DNA of 62,304 bases from Entophlyctis helioformis (Eukaryota > Chytridiomycota > Chytridiomycetes > Chytridiales > Chytriomycetaceae). Below the pieces are notes generated by a model. The model was not told where the DNA came from and did not search any database. It was given only the letters and a program-made list of their open reading frames with translations. Below are positions 1-10,678 of this stretch, piece by piece (position 1 is the stretch's first letter; each line of letters opens with the position of its first letter). The position numbers and the translations under genes were made by a program. The DNA is taken from positions 1 to 62,304 of the forward strand of contig JAHLKH010000168.1 of the NCBI GenBank assembly GCA_025526915.1. Direction: 5' to 3'.

Positions 1-159
1 ACACGGCCGCATCGGCCGACGGGAACAATGCAGTTGTTCCGGTGCACAGCCGCTACTTGCCGATCCGCGCACAAAAGCCGCCCACTCCGCGCTTCTCCCT
101 CCTCCCATCAACCGCAACCTCCTCACACCACCGCAGCAGTCGCAACCTCATCGACCACA

Positions 160-1098
160 ATGCCCGCCGACAGCATCGATGCCAAGACCCGCCAGCAGCT
201 CAAGGACGAGCGCCACAACTACGTGCTCGTCGAGGGCACCAAGTCGGCGCTCATGTTCGGCGCGGCCGGCGTCTTTGGCCACCTGCTGGCCCAGCGCACC
301 TGGCCGCTCTACCAGCGCCAGTCGCTTCCCTTCAAGGTGCGCCTCCTGCCTGCCTGCTGCCTGCCTGCCTGCTGCCTGCCTGCCCCTGCGCCTCCACGCT
401 CTTAGCGTCTGTGCTGACTCTCGCTTGCCCACTCTCGCTTGCCCTCGCACACATGCAGTCGTTCCTCCTCATCTGCATCCCCATGGCCGCCTTCTTCACC
501 ACCACCGACAAGGCCGCCATGGCTGCCGACCGCCAGTACGCCCAGCGCTTCTCCATCACCTCTGCCGACGAGCTCGAGGTCAAGGAGCTCGTGCCTGCCG
601 CCGCCAGCGACTCGGCGCTCGACCGTGCCAAGAGCTTTGTCTTGGCAACCGCTTTGCCCTGCTGGGTGAGTCGTGGATGCCTGCCCGTCTGTCCGTCAGC
701 CCGTCAGCCCCGCCAGCCTGCTCGTGAATGTCGCCCGCAATCGCTGGCCAGTAGCAGTGGCAGTGGCATCGATGAGTCATGATGAATAGTCGCGCTTACA
801 CACACACGCACACGCACATCCCATCGATCCAGGATACGGATGGCTCGGCGCCGTCGGCCTGTCGCTCATGTACAACTTTAGCCGCAAGGAGATCTCGCTG
901 CCGCAGAAGCTCATCAACTCGCGCATGGTGGCCCAGTCCGCCGCGCTCGCTGGCTTTGCCGGCCTGGCTGTCCTGACAACGACCTCGGCGAGCACGCCTG
1001 CCGTGCGCATCGACCCGTACTTCCAGCGCGTCGTCCGAGGGCACCGCAGGCCTTCGCTCAACAGCAACGGCACCGCCGTCTCTTCTTCTACCCACTGA
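160..1098 (+). CDS. Rcf2-like HIG1-domain mitochondrial protein (apparent frameshift)
   Basis: Three exons: 160-336, 459-665 and 833-1098, with introns 337-458 (phase 0) and 666-832 (phase 1). The product is about 216 aa and has two hydrophobic helices. After a G-Y-G-W-L-G turn it has the motif LPQKLINSRMVAQ, which resembles the conserved 'qKi..aRm.aQ' segment of the HIG1/Rcf2 family (assembly factors of the respiratory III-IV supercomplex in the inner mitochondrial membrane). Exon 2 reads open up to codon Leu at 642-644. The conserved continuation NRFALLG is one frame over, starting at 647, so one base is missing near 645-647. No plausible intron repairs this. It is either a sequencing error or a real lesion. 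ATG 160 is chosen because exon 1 then joins exon 2 in frame. Family assignment is moderate: it rests on the C-terminal motif and topology. Confidence 0.6.
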
Positions 1099-1331
1099 TC
1101 TCGTCTCTTGCTTCAATGAATAATGTATTTGTGTCCTTGGCATCCAACTCGCTCTCTTGGCATCCAACCGTGCCATGCATAGCTCTTTCAGGCGATTCAG
1201 TGAAACCGCAACTCAACCTTGTTGCTGTCCCTGCCATGGTTGATGGCTCTTGATGCCTTGAGCAGCGACGATCGGACAAGAGCGAGGCACGCCTTTGGCT
1301 GACGGCATATGCTCATTCATTCATCTGCGGA

Positions 1332-4300
1332 TCATAAATACTCGTCATCGTCATCTTGCTCGTCTGAGTGGTCGTCCCATGCTTCGTCCATGTCCACATC
1401 ATCGCCAGTGACCTCGTCCCAATTGCTGGTGCTAGAGCATGCACTCTGCCGCTCATCCATTGCCGCCAGGTCTCCTGCTGCTTGCCACCATGTCAGTTTC
1501 ACAGAATAGGCTGCAGACATGGACACGGCCACTCGTACCAGATGCACTTGCACGTCTGACTTCCTCAAACAGGTCGCTCTGTGTATGCTGGAACGCTGAA
1601 GAATTGCCAATAACACGACGCATCACTCTGTTGGCAGATGCAGCAGGCGTGAGCGATAGATATGCCATACAGAACAGTGTTGACTTACGCAGCAAACAAC
1701 AGAATGAACTGCTTGCATGACCATTGCTGCGTGTCTGGATGTGCCAGCCATTGATCGAGCAGCTCACTGCATCGCATCATGGCATACTTGCTGGACCCAT
1801 GCCGCAATATCAGCTGTATGTCTTCCCTGCCATACAGTGCCATTTAGCCGCGTCAGTTTCCAGCCACACACACAACAAGCATCGAAAGAGCAACCTTTGA
1901 ATGCGCGACTCGTCCTCTGTGAGTGGTCTTCGCTTGCTGTTGATGCCTCGTTTGTTTGCATTTGGAAACAGGCGACGCTTGATCCGTTCAAGAGATGAAT
2001 CGGCTGGATCGGGCAGCTGACCAATGTTCCTCAGCGCAACGCCTGTGAGCATCTTGGCATTCGTCGTCCTGAGTGCTGTGACAAGCTGCTGTTGTTGGTC
2101 TTGAGTCAACGAGGCAACTGCCAGATCCAGAGACGGGACATCGAGCCGGCTGTTGATTGTCTCGTCATCCACAGACTGGCATGCGTCTTGCCATGCTTGC
2201 GAGGTGGCGCGGGTTACATCGGCTGCTCTCTCTGAGACAGCCCAATCATCGCATTAATGGTCTCACATTCCAGCTGTTCATGCAAACATCCAAGGCAGAT
2301 CCATTCATCCAGCTCACCAGATGTGCTTGCTGTTCTGACTTCCTCAAACAGTTGACTGTGTGTCTGCTGGAACGTTGCAGAATTGCTAATAACACGACGC
2401 ACCACTCTGTTGGCAGATGCAGCAGGCGTGAGTGACAGATATGCCATGCATGACAATGTTGACTTACGCGGCAAACAGCAGAATGAACTGCTTGCATGAC
2501 CATTGCTGCGTGTCTGGATGTGCCATCCATTGATCGAGCAGCTCGCTGCATCGCATCATGGCATACTTGCTGGACCCATGCCGCAATATCAGCTGTATCT
2601 CTTCCCTGCCATACAGTGCCATTTAGCCGCGTCAGTTTCCAGCCACACACACAACAGCCATCGAAAGGGCAACCTTTGAATGCGCGACTCGTCCTCTGTG
2701 AGTGGTCTTCGCTTGCTGTTGATGCCTCGTTTGTTTGCATTTGGAAACAGGCGACGCTTGATCCGTTCAAGAGATGAGCCAGCTGGATCGGGCAGCTGAC
2801 CAATGTTCCTCAGCGCAACGCCTGTGAATATCCAGGCATTCGTCGTCCTGAGTGCTGTGACAAGCTGCTGTTGTTGGTCTTGAGTCAACGAGGCGACTGC
2901 CAGATCCAGAGACGGGACATCGAGCCGGCTGTTGATTGTCTCGTCATCCACAGACTGGCATGCGTCCTGCCATGCTTGCGAGGTGGCGCGGGTTACATCG
3001 GCTGCTCTCTCTGAGACATCCCAATCATCGCATTAATGGTCTCACATTCCAGCTGTTCATGCAAACATCCAAGGCAGATCCATCCATCCAGCTCACCAGA
3101 TGCACTTGCATTTCGGACTTCCTCAAACAAGTGGCTGTGTCTCTGCTGAAAATTTGTAGCACTGTCACTGATGCGACGCACCACTCTGTCGGCAGATGCA
3201 GCGGGCGTGAGTGACAGATATGCCGTGCATGATCATGTTGACTTACGCGGCAAACAACAGAATGAACTGCTTGCATGACCATTGCTGCGTGTCTGGATGC
3301 GCCATCCATTGATCGAGCAGCTCGCTGCATCGCATCATGGCATATTTGCTGGGCCCATGCCGCAATATCAGCTGTATGTCTTCCCTGCCATACAGTGCCA
3401 TTTAGCCGCGTCAGTTTCCAGCCACACACACAACAAGCATCGAAAGAGCAACCTTTGAATGCGCGACTCGTCCTCTGTGAGTGGTCTTCGCTTGCTGTTG
3501 ATGCCTGGCTTGGATGGATTTGGAAGCAGGCGACGCTTGATCCGTTCAAGAGATGAGCCAGCTGGATTGGGCAGCTGACCAATGTTCCTTAGCATAACGC
3601 CATTGAGCATCCCGGCATTCGTCGTCCTGAGTGTCACAACAAGCTGCTGTTGTTGGTCTTGAGTCAATGAGGCGACTGCCAGATCCAGAGACGGGACATC
3701 GAGCCGGCTGTTGATTGTCTCGTCATCCACAGACTGGCATGCGTCCTGCCATGCTTGCGAGGTGGCGCGGGCTACATCGGCTGCTCTCTCTGAGACATCC
3801 CAATCATCGCATTAATGGTCTCACATGCCAGCTGCTCATGCAAACATCCAAGGCAGATCCATCCATCCAGCTCACCAGATGTGCTTGCTGTTCTGACTTC
3901 CTCAAACAGTTGACTGTGTGTCTGCTGGAACGTTGCAGAATTGCTAATAACACGACGCACCGCTCTGTCGGCAGATGCAGCGGGCGTGAGTGACAGATAT
4001 GCCGTGCATGACCATGTTGACTTACGAGGCGAACAACAGAATGAACTGCTTGCATGACCAATGCTGCGTGTCTAGATGCGCCATCCATTCATCGAGCAGC
4101 TCGCTGCATCGCATCATGGCATATTTGCTGGACCCATGTTCCAATATCAGCTGTATCTCTTCCCTGCCATACAGTGCCATTTAGCCGTGTCAGTTTCCAG
4201 CCACACACACAACAAGCATCGAAAGAGCAACCTTTGAATGCGCGACTCGTCCTCTGTGAGTGGTCTTCGCTTGCTGTTGATGCCTGGCTTGGATGGATTT

Positions 4301-7300
4301 GGAAACAGGCGACGCCTGATCCGCTCAAGAGATGAATCGGCTGGATCGGGAAGCTGATCAATACTCCTTGGCGCAACGCCTGTGAGCATCTTGGCATTCG
4401 TCGTCCTGAGTGCTGTGACAAGCTGCTGTTGTTGGTCTTGTGTCAACGAGGCGACTGCCAGATCCAGAGACGGGACATCGAGCCGGCTATTGATTGTCTC
4501 GTCATCCACAGACTGGCATGCGTCCTGCCATGCTTGCGAGGTGGCGCGGGTTACATCGGCTGCTCTCTCTGAGACATCCCAATCATCGCATTAATGGTCT
4601 CACATGCCAGCTGTTCATGCAAACATCCAAAGTAGATCCATCCATCCAGCTCACCAGATGTGCTTGCATTTCGGACTTCCTCAATCAGGTGGCTGTATCT
4701 CTTCTGGAATTTTGTGGCATTTACAATGACGCGGCACACCACTCTGTCGGCAGATGCAGCAGGCGTGAGTGACAGATATGCCGTGCATGATCATGTTGAC
4801 TTACGCGGCAAACAACAGAATGAACTGCTTGCATGACCATTGCTGCGTGTCTGGATGCGCCATCCATTGATCGAGCAGCTCACTGCATCGCATCATGGCA
4901 TATTTGCTGGTCCCATGCCGCAATATCAGCTGTATCTCTTCCCTGCCATACAGTGCCATTCAGCCGTGTCAGTTTCCAGCCACACACACAACAAGCATCG
5001 AAAGAGCAACCTTTGAATGCGCGACTCTTCCTCTGTGAGTGGTCTTCGCTTGCTGTTGATGCCTGGCTTGGATGGATTTGGAAACAGGCGACGCTTGGTC
5101 CGCTCAAGAGATGATCCAGCTGGATCGGGCAGCTGACCAATACTCCTTGGCGCAACGCCTGTGAGCATCTTGGCATTCGTCGTCCTGAGTGCTGTGACAA
5201 GCTGCTGTTGTTGGTCTTGAGTCAACGAGGCGACTGCCAGATCCAGAGACGGGACATCGAGCCGGCTATTGATTGTCTCGTCATCCACAGACTGGCATGC
5301 GTCCTGCCATGCTTGCGAGGTGGCGCGGGTTACATCGGCTGCTCTCTCTGAGACAGCCCAATCATCGCATTAATGGTCTCACATGCCAGCTGCTCATACA
5401 AACATCCAAGGCAGATCCATCCATCCAGCTCACCAGATGCACTTGCATTTCGGACTTCCTCAAACAAGTCGCTCTGTGTATGCTGAAATGCTGCAGAATT
5501 GCCAATGACGCGGCACACCACTCTGTCGGCAGATGCAGCAGGCGTGAGTGACAGATATGCCATGCATGACCATGTTGACTTACGAGGCGAACAACAGAAC
5601 GACTTGCTTGCATGACCATTGCTGCGTGTCTGGATGCGCCATCCATTGATCGAGCAGCTCGCTGCATCGCATCATGGCATATTTGCTGGTCCCATGCCGC
5701 AATATCAGCTGTATCTCTTCCCTGCCATACAGTGCCATTCAGCCGTGTCAGTTTCCAGCCACACACACAACAAGCATCGAAAGAGCAACCTTTGAATGCG
5801 CGACTCGTCCTCTGTGAGTGGTCTTCGCTTGCTGTTGATGCCTGGCTTGGATGGATTTGGAAACAGGCGACGCTTGGTCCGCTCAAGAGATAATCCAGCT
5901 GGATCGGGCAGCTGACCAATACTCCTTGGCGCAACGCCTGTGAGCATCTTGGCATTCGTCGTCCTGAGTGCTGTGACAAGCTGCTGATGTTGGTCTTGTG
6001 TCAACGAGGCGACTGCCAGATCCAGAGACGGGACATCGAGCCGGCTATTGATTGTCTCGTCATCCACAGACTGGCATGCGTCCTGCCATGCTTGCGAGGT
6101 GGCGCGGGTTACATCGGCTGCTCTCTCTGAGACATCCCAATCATCGCATTAATGGTCTCACATGCCAGCTGTTCATGCAAACATCCAAGGCAGATCCATC
6201 CATCCAGCTCACCAGATGCACTTGCATTTCGGACTTCCTCAAACAAGTCGCTCTGTGTATGCTGGAACGCTGCAGCATTTGTAATGACGCGGCACACCAC
6301 TCTGTCGGCAGATGCAGCAGGCGTGAGTGACAGATATGCCATGCATGACCATGTTGACTTACGAGGCGAACAACAGAACGACTTGCTTGCATGACCATTG
6401 CTGCGTGTCTAGATGTGCCATCCATTCATCGAGCAGCTCGCTGCATCGCATCATGGCATATTTGCTGGTCCCATGTTCCAATATCAGCTGTATCTCTTCC
6501 CTGCCATACAGTGACATTTAGCCGTGTCAGTTTCCAGCCACACACACAACAAGCATCGAAAGAGCAACCTTTGAATGCGCGACTCGTCCTCTGTGAGTGG
6601 TCTTCGCTTGCTGTTGATGCCTGGCTTGGATGGATTTGGAAGCAGGCGACGCTTGGTCCGCTCAAGAGATGATCCAGCTGGATCGGGCAGCTGACCAATG
6701 TTTCTTGGCATAACGTCTCTGAGCATCCCGGCATTCGTCGTCCTGAGTGCCGTGACAAGCTGCTGTTGTTGGTCTTGTGTCAATGAGGCGAGTGAGAGTT
6801 CAAGCAATGCAGACAGGCCGAGATGATCCAATGATCTGGCTGTTTTGTCCGACAGTGCGGTGTTTTGAAGTTGAAGCAAGACATCGTCTGTTGCTGTCGA
6901 TGATGGCGAGCCTGTGCGTTGTTCGAGTGGCTCGGCTGTGCGTCTGCGAGTCTGGCGATGGTGATCAGGCGATGCAAGCGAAAGGCTGCTGTCTGTATCA
7001 AGTGGATCAGATGCGACCGATGCGGCCGTTGATGAGCGAGATCGCTTGGCAAGACGGTTGGAGTGGACGGCATCTGGTGCGTCTGCATCGACAGCCATGC
7101 TGCGCTGTGCCATCCACAGCGGCTGCTCATAATGGCGTGCCTCGTGCTGCTGGACCATCGACAACGGTGGCTGTGTTGTGCTGCAAGCGGTCAGCCAGAC
7201 AGCGCAGGCTGGACAGCAAAGGCAAGGCAGAGCAGCGGACACGCAGACTCACTCGGTGTCTGCACGAGAGGCAGGCTGCGCAACAGCACCTGTGGCCGTC

Positions 7301-7539
7301 TGCGTGGGCCGTCTGTTGGGTGCAGCGGGCTCGCTGGGTGCTTGTGCCGGCTCGCCGCTCGGCTGCCGGTGTGCCTCGTATGGGTGGCCGGCCGTGTGGC
7401 GCGGTTGCCGCAGCAGCTCCTGTGGTGCATGCAGTGTGAGCCAGCCAGCCAGCCACTCTCTGCCACTCCCAGCCACGGCAGCCGCACTCACCGCCACATC
7501 CGCCAGTGTCGGCTGGCTGCCGTTCCCTCGCGTGCTCAT
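1332..7539 (-). CDS. Large protein with seven tandem 183-aa repeats, function unknown
   Basis: Reconstructed 1,503-aa gene on the minus strand. 5' exons are 7539-7492, 7419-7253 and 7180-6548. Then come seven repeat units, and the last exon is 1474-1332. A complete unit has exon A (for example 2974-2653, 322 nt), exon B (2605-2468, 138 nt) and exon C (2406-2318, 89 nt). Together these are 549 nt or 183 codons, separated by introns of 47, 61 and 122 nt. The exon total is 4,512 nt, exactly divisible by three, and the units I checked have no stop. Each unit contains LASLTQDQQQQLVTALRTTN, a basic segment, a Cys/Trp-containing helical segment (SKYAMMRCSELLDQWM) and an amphipathic end (FEEVR). The N-terminus is Ser/Arg/Pro-rich; the C-terminal tail is strongly acidic (DEQDDDDEYL). 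I recognise no family. The unit-to-unit intron uses donor GTGAGC and acceptor CGCAAG. The donor is supported because the last unit uses the same position (GTACGA at 1538) to reach the acidic tail. Start ATG 7539 is the least certain point. Confidence 0.7.
1539..6800 (-). repeat. Seven-copy 779-bp tandem array of a three-exon cassette
   Basis: Corresponding landmarks recur exactly every 779 bp: exon A frames end at 1810, 2589, 3368, 4147, 4926, 5705 and 6484. Copies differ by scattered substitutions but show no net length change, even in introns. The first (5') copy diverges upstream of LASLTQDQ, and the last (3') copy lacks the final intron and switches to the acidic tail. Splice sites in the copies inspected keep GT/AG. 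Confidence 0.92.
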
Positions 7540-7980
7540 TCGTGCTGCCGCTTGAGCGTGTTGCTGCGAGCCAAGCAAACCAGCCGCTTGCCATCCACAA
7601 CACTCCCAGTTCGCGGCTGGTCAGCATCATCAGCGACCGGAACTCGGCCATGAACCCCTCCATCGACTGTGCTACCATCCAGCGTGATGGATCCTATCAA
7701 CCACCACATACGCTCTGCTCCTGACGGCAGCCTGGTTAGACAGCTGACGACGGCCGCTGGCAGATGCTGCCTGCAGATAAAAGGCATCTCGTGTGCAAGA
7801 TGGCCGGGAGACTCGCGCCTCGCATCAAGCGCGTGGTTGCGCGTGGTTGAGCGTGGCTGGCCTGGCTGTGCCCGTGTTGGCGAGTCGCGGTGCGGCGAGG
7901 ATCGCTTTTCTTCTATTTTTTTTTTGTTGTTGTTGTTGTTGTTGTTGGCTGCTTCCTCGCATTGAATCCATCCACGCAGC
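7540..7980. promoter_or_regulatory. Divergent intergenic region between repeat gene and Puf6 gene
   Basis: About 440 bp separating two divergent starts, so it probably carries both promoters. A pyrimidine/T run with a (TTG)n microsatellite lies at about 7915-7948, just upstream of the Puf6 ATG. No conserved protein is seen. The open frames here are low-complexity. Confidence 0.4.
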
Positions 7981-10592
7981 ATGGGCAAGGACGTCGCCAA
8001 GAAGAGCAGTTCAAAGAGCAAGGGCGGCAAGGGCGGCAAGAGCGCCGCCGGTGCACCGCACGCAAAGAGTGCCTCGAAGCCGCCAAAGAAGCACGCAGCT
8101 GTACAGCAGGACGATGCCGACGAGCGGGCGGCCTTTGACGAGTCGCTCGAGGCTGGCGAGGCTGTCGATGGCAGCGAGCAGCAGTATGGCGACGACGGCG
8201 ACGACGACGACGACGACTACGCAGAAGCCGACGAGGCGGCTGGAGGCGACGAAGCAGCAGAAGACGACGACGACGACGAGGAGCAGCAGAGTCCGGTCGC
8301 CAAGCGGGCCAAGACCGAGGAAGAGGCCGAAAAGAGCCGTGCGTCTCGCGCCGAGCAGCAGCGTCTGCTCAAGGAGCGCAAGCTGCAGAAGCCGCATGCG
8401 TCGCTCATCTCCGAGGCCAAGAGCATTTGGGAGCAGGTGCGCCAGAAGCGCATGACCAAGCCCGAGCGCCGGGTGCTCATGAACCGCATGATGGAGCTTG
8501 TCGGCGGCCGTGCCAAGGAGGTGTGTGCCCGTCGATGCGTCTTGCTGGCTGTCTATCTGGCGGGTTGTCTAGTTGTGTATATGGCTGGCTGGCTGGCTAT
8601 ATGTCTGCCTGCCTGTCTGCCTGCCTGGCACCTGCGTTGTGCACTCGCGATCGCCGTCCTTGTGGCTCGTGCGCTGACCCTGCTCCCGCCCATCAAAAGA
8701 TCATCTTCAAGCACGATGCCAGCCGCATCGTCCAGTGCTGCGTCAAGTACGGCACGACCGAGCAGCGCGACCAGATCGCCGAAGAGCTCAAGGGCCAGTA
8801 CGCCCGCCTCTCGCAGTCGCAGTACGGCCGCTTTATCGTGTCCAAGATCCTGACGTACTGCCCCAAATACCGCAACACGGTCATCTCTGACTTTTATGGC
8901 AAGGTGCGCACGCTTGTGCGCCACAAGGAGGCCTCGCTCGTGCTCGATGAGGCCTATTCGCAGTTTGCCAACGCGTCCCAGCGCTCCGCTCTCATGGAAG
9001 AGTTCTACGGGCCCGAGTACGCCGTCTTCAAGAATCTCGACGACAAGCGCAGTCTCGACTCGCTGCTCGCTTCCAACCCCGAGCGCAAGCCCGCCATCTT
9101 GCGCCATCTGCGCCAGACGCTCGACTCGGTGCTCCAAAAGGGCTCCTTCAACCTCGGCAAGACGCCGATCCTGCACCGTGCTGTCTGGGAGTACGTGAGC
9201 CACGCCGAGACCAAGGTCGCCGCCGACATGATCGAGCTGCTCAAGGACCACCTTGTGCACATTCTGCACACACGCGACGGTGCCCGTGTCGCGCAGTACT
9301 GTCTCCTCCATGCGTCCCCCAAGGACCGCAAGCACATTCTCAAGTCGTTCAAGGGATTTGTGCATGCGATTGCCCGCGAGCAGTACGGCCACGCGGTGCT
9401 CATCACGGCGTTTGAGACGATTGACGACACGGTCATTGTGTCCAAGACGATTGTCAGCGAGCTGCTCACGACTGCGGCGGCGGCGGCGGGCACGGGTGTC
9501 GGCGGCGGCGGCGACTCGGGCGGCGTTGCACTGAGCATCTCGGAGATTCTGCGCGATAAGTACGCGTCGCGCGTGGTGCTGTTCTTGCTCAGCGGCCGCA
9601 ACAAGCGGTTCCAGCCGGCGTACCTCGTCGAGGAGCTGCAGGCCATGGATGCCGTGCGGCGTTCGACGTCCAAGAAGGACGATTCGCTGCGACGCTCTCA
9701 GCTGCTCGAGGCTGCGGCCCCTGTGCTCGTGGCTGCGGTTGCTGAGCATGCCAACGAGCTCCTCCGCGACCGTATTGGCGGACAGGTTCTGCTCGAGACG
9801 GTGGCTGTGCTCGGCACGTCTGCGTCTGGTGTTGACGCGATCATGGCGGCTGTTGTCGATGCTGTGGCTGCCAACCTTGATCCTGCCGGTGTCGTTGACG
9901 AGGACGAGGCTATGGACACGGACGCTCCTGCTGCTGCAGCTGCTGCTGCCGCCACGGACGATGATGACGCGAGCGTGTCGTCTGACGATGGCGACGACGA
10001 TGGCGACAACGCTGAGCTGGTTGTCAAGAGCGGCAAGGCGTACAACGCCGTCACGGTTCTCAAGGCCGAGCGCGATGCAGCCAAGCAGGCTGCCCAGGGC
10101 CTCGACATGGCGTCGTCGCTCCTCGTCAACCGGTCCGCCACCTTTACCCTCAAGGCGCTTGTGTCGGCCAAGACCCCCGACATGGGTGCCGCTCCCTGGC
10201 GACCGGCCCTGATCTCGTCCCTCATGTCCGTCCTCGCCCCCGTGCTCAGCACCTGGATCGCGTACTGCGCTGCCGACCCTGCCTCGCGCTCCGGCACGGC
10301 GCTCATCTTTGTTGCCATGATCGAGACCGCCGGCGATGCGCTCGCCCGGCAGATGCGCGAGGCCGTCGTTGCGGGCGGTGTGGACGTGGCGGCTGTTGCA
10401 AAGGACGCGGCTGCGGCGGTTGCCGCGGCGAGAGAGGCGAGAGACGCAAACGAGGCGGCCGGTGCGCCGGCTGCCAAGGGCAAATCCCAGAAACGTAAGC
10501 GCGGCGACAAGGAGTCCAAGGCCGGCAGCGACAAACCGGCGGTCGTGCACAAGTCGGCTGTTGAGACGCTGCTTGGTTTCTTGTCTGCCTGA
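7981..10592 (+). CDS. PUF6: Puf6/PUM3-family RNA-binding protein
   Basis: Two exons, 7981-8520 and 8700-10592, with intron 8521-8699 (phase 0, rich in CCTG repeats). The product is 810 aa. The N-terminus is Lys-rich, then acidic (runs of Asp), followed by a helical segment leading into pumilio-like repeats: ASRIVQCCVKYG, YGRFIVSKIL, HKEASLVLDEAY, ARVAQYCLLHA, YGHAVLITAFE. The C-terminal half contains the long CPL-type region with an acidic low-complexity insert near residues 590-620, ending in a basic tail. The Puf6/PUM3 (KIAA0020) family acts in the nucleolus in large-subunit ribosome biogenesis, and in yeast also in ASH1 mRNA repression. Length is slightly above the fungal average because of the acidic inserts. 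The start is fixed by the basic nucleolar-type N-terminus. Confidence 0.9.
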
Positions 10593-10678
10593 TCGATGTG
10601 TGTCTGTGTTTGAGCGTGTGTTGGGGTCGACGGTTTTTCTCTATTAAACTCGTTACTTTTACTGAGCCATAATTACGT

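Noticed and set aside
1810..6484. Seven separate small genes of 120 aa each
   Set aside because: The frames have no independent starts or ends. Exon phases link them into a single reading frame of 1,503 codons.
1539..6800. CRISPR-like array
   Set aside because: The repeat unit is 779 bp with coding exons and spliceosomal introns in a eukaryotic gene; there are no short repeats with unique spacers.
8553..10550. 665-aa open frame antisense to the Puf6 gene
   Set aside because: It mirrors the codon pattern of a GC-rich conserved gene on the plus strand, is Arg/His-rich and has no recognisable domain.
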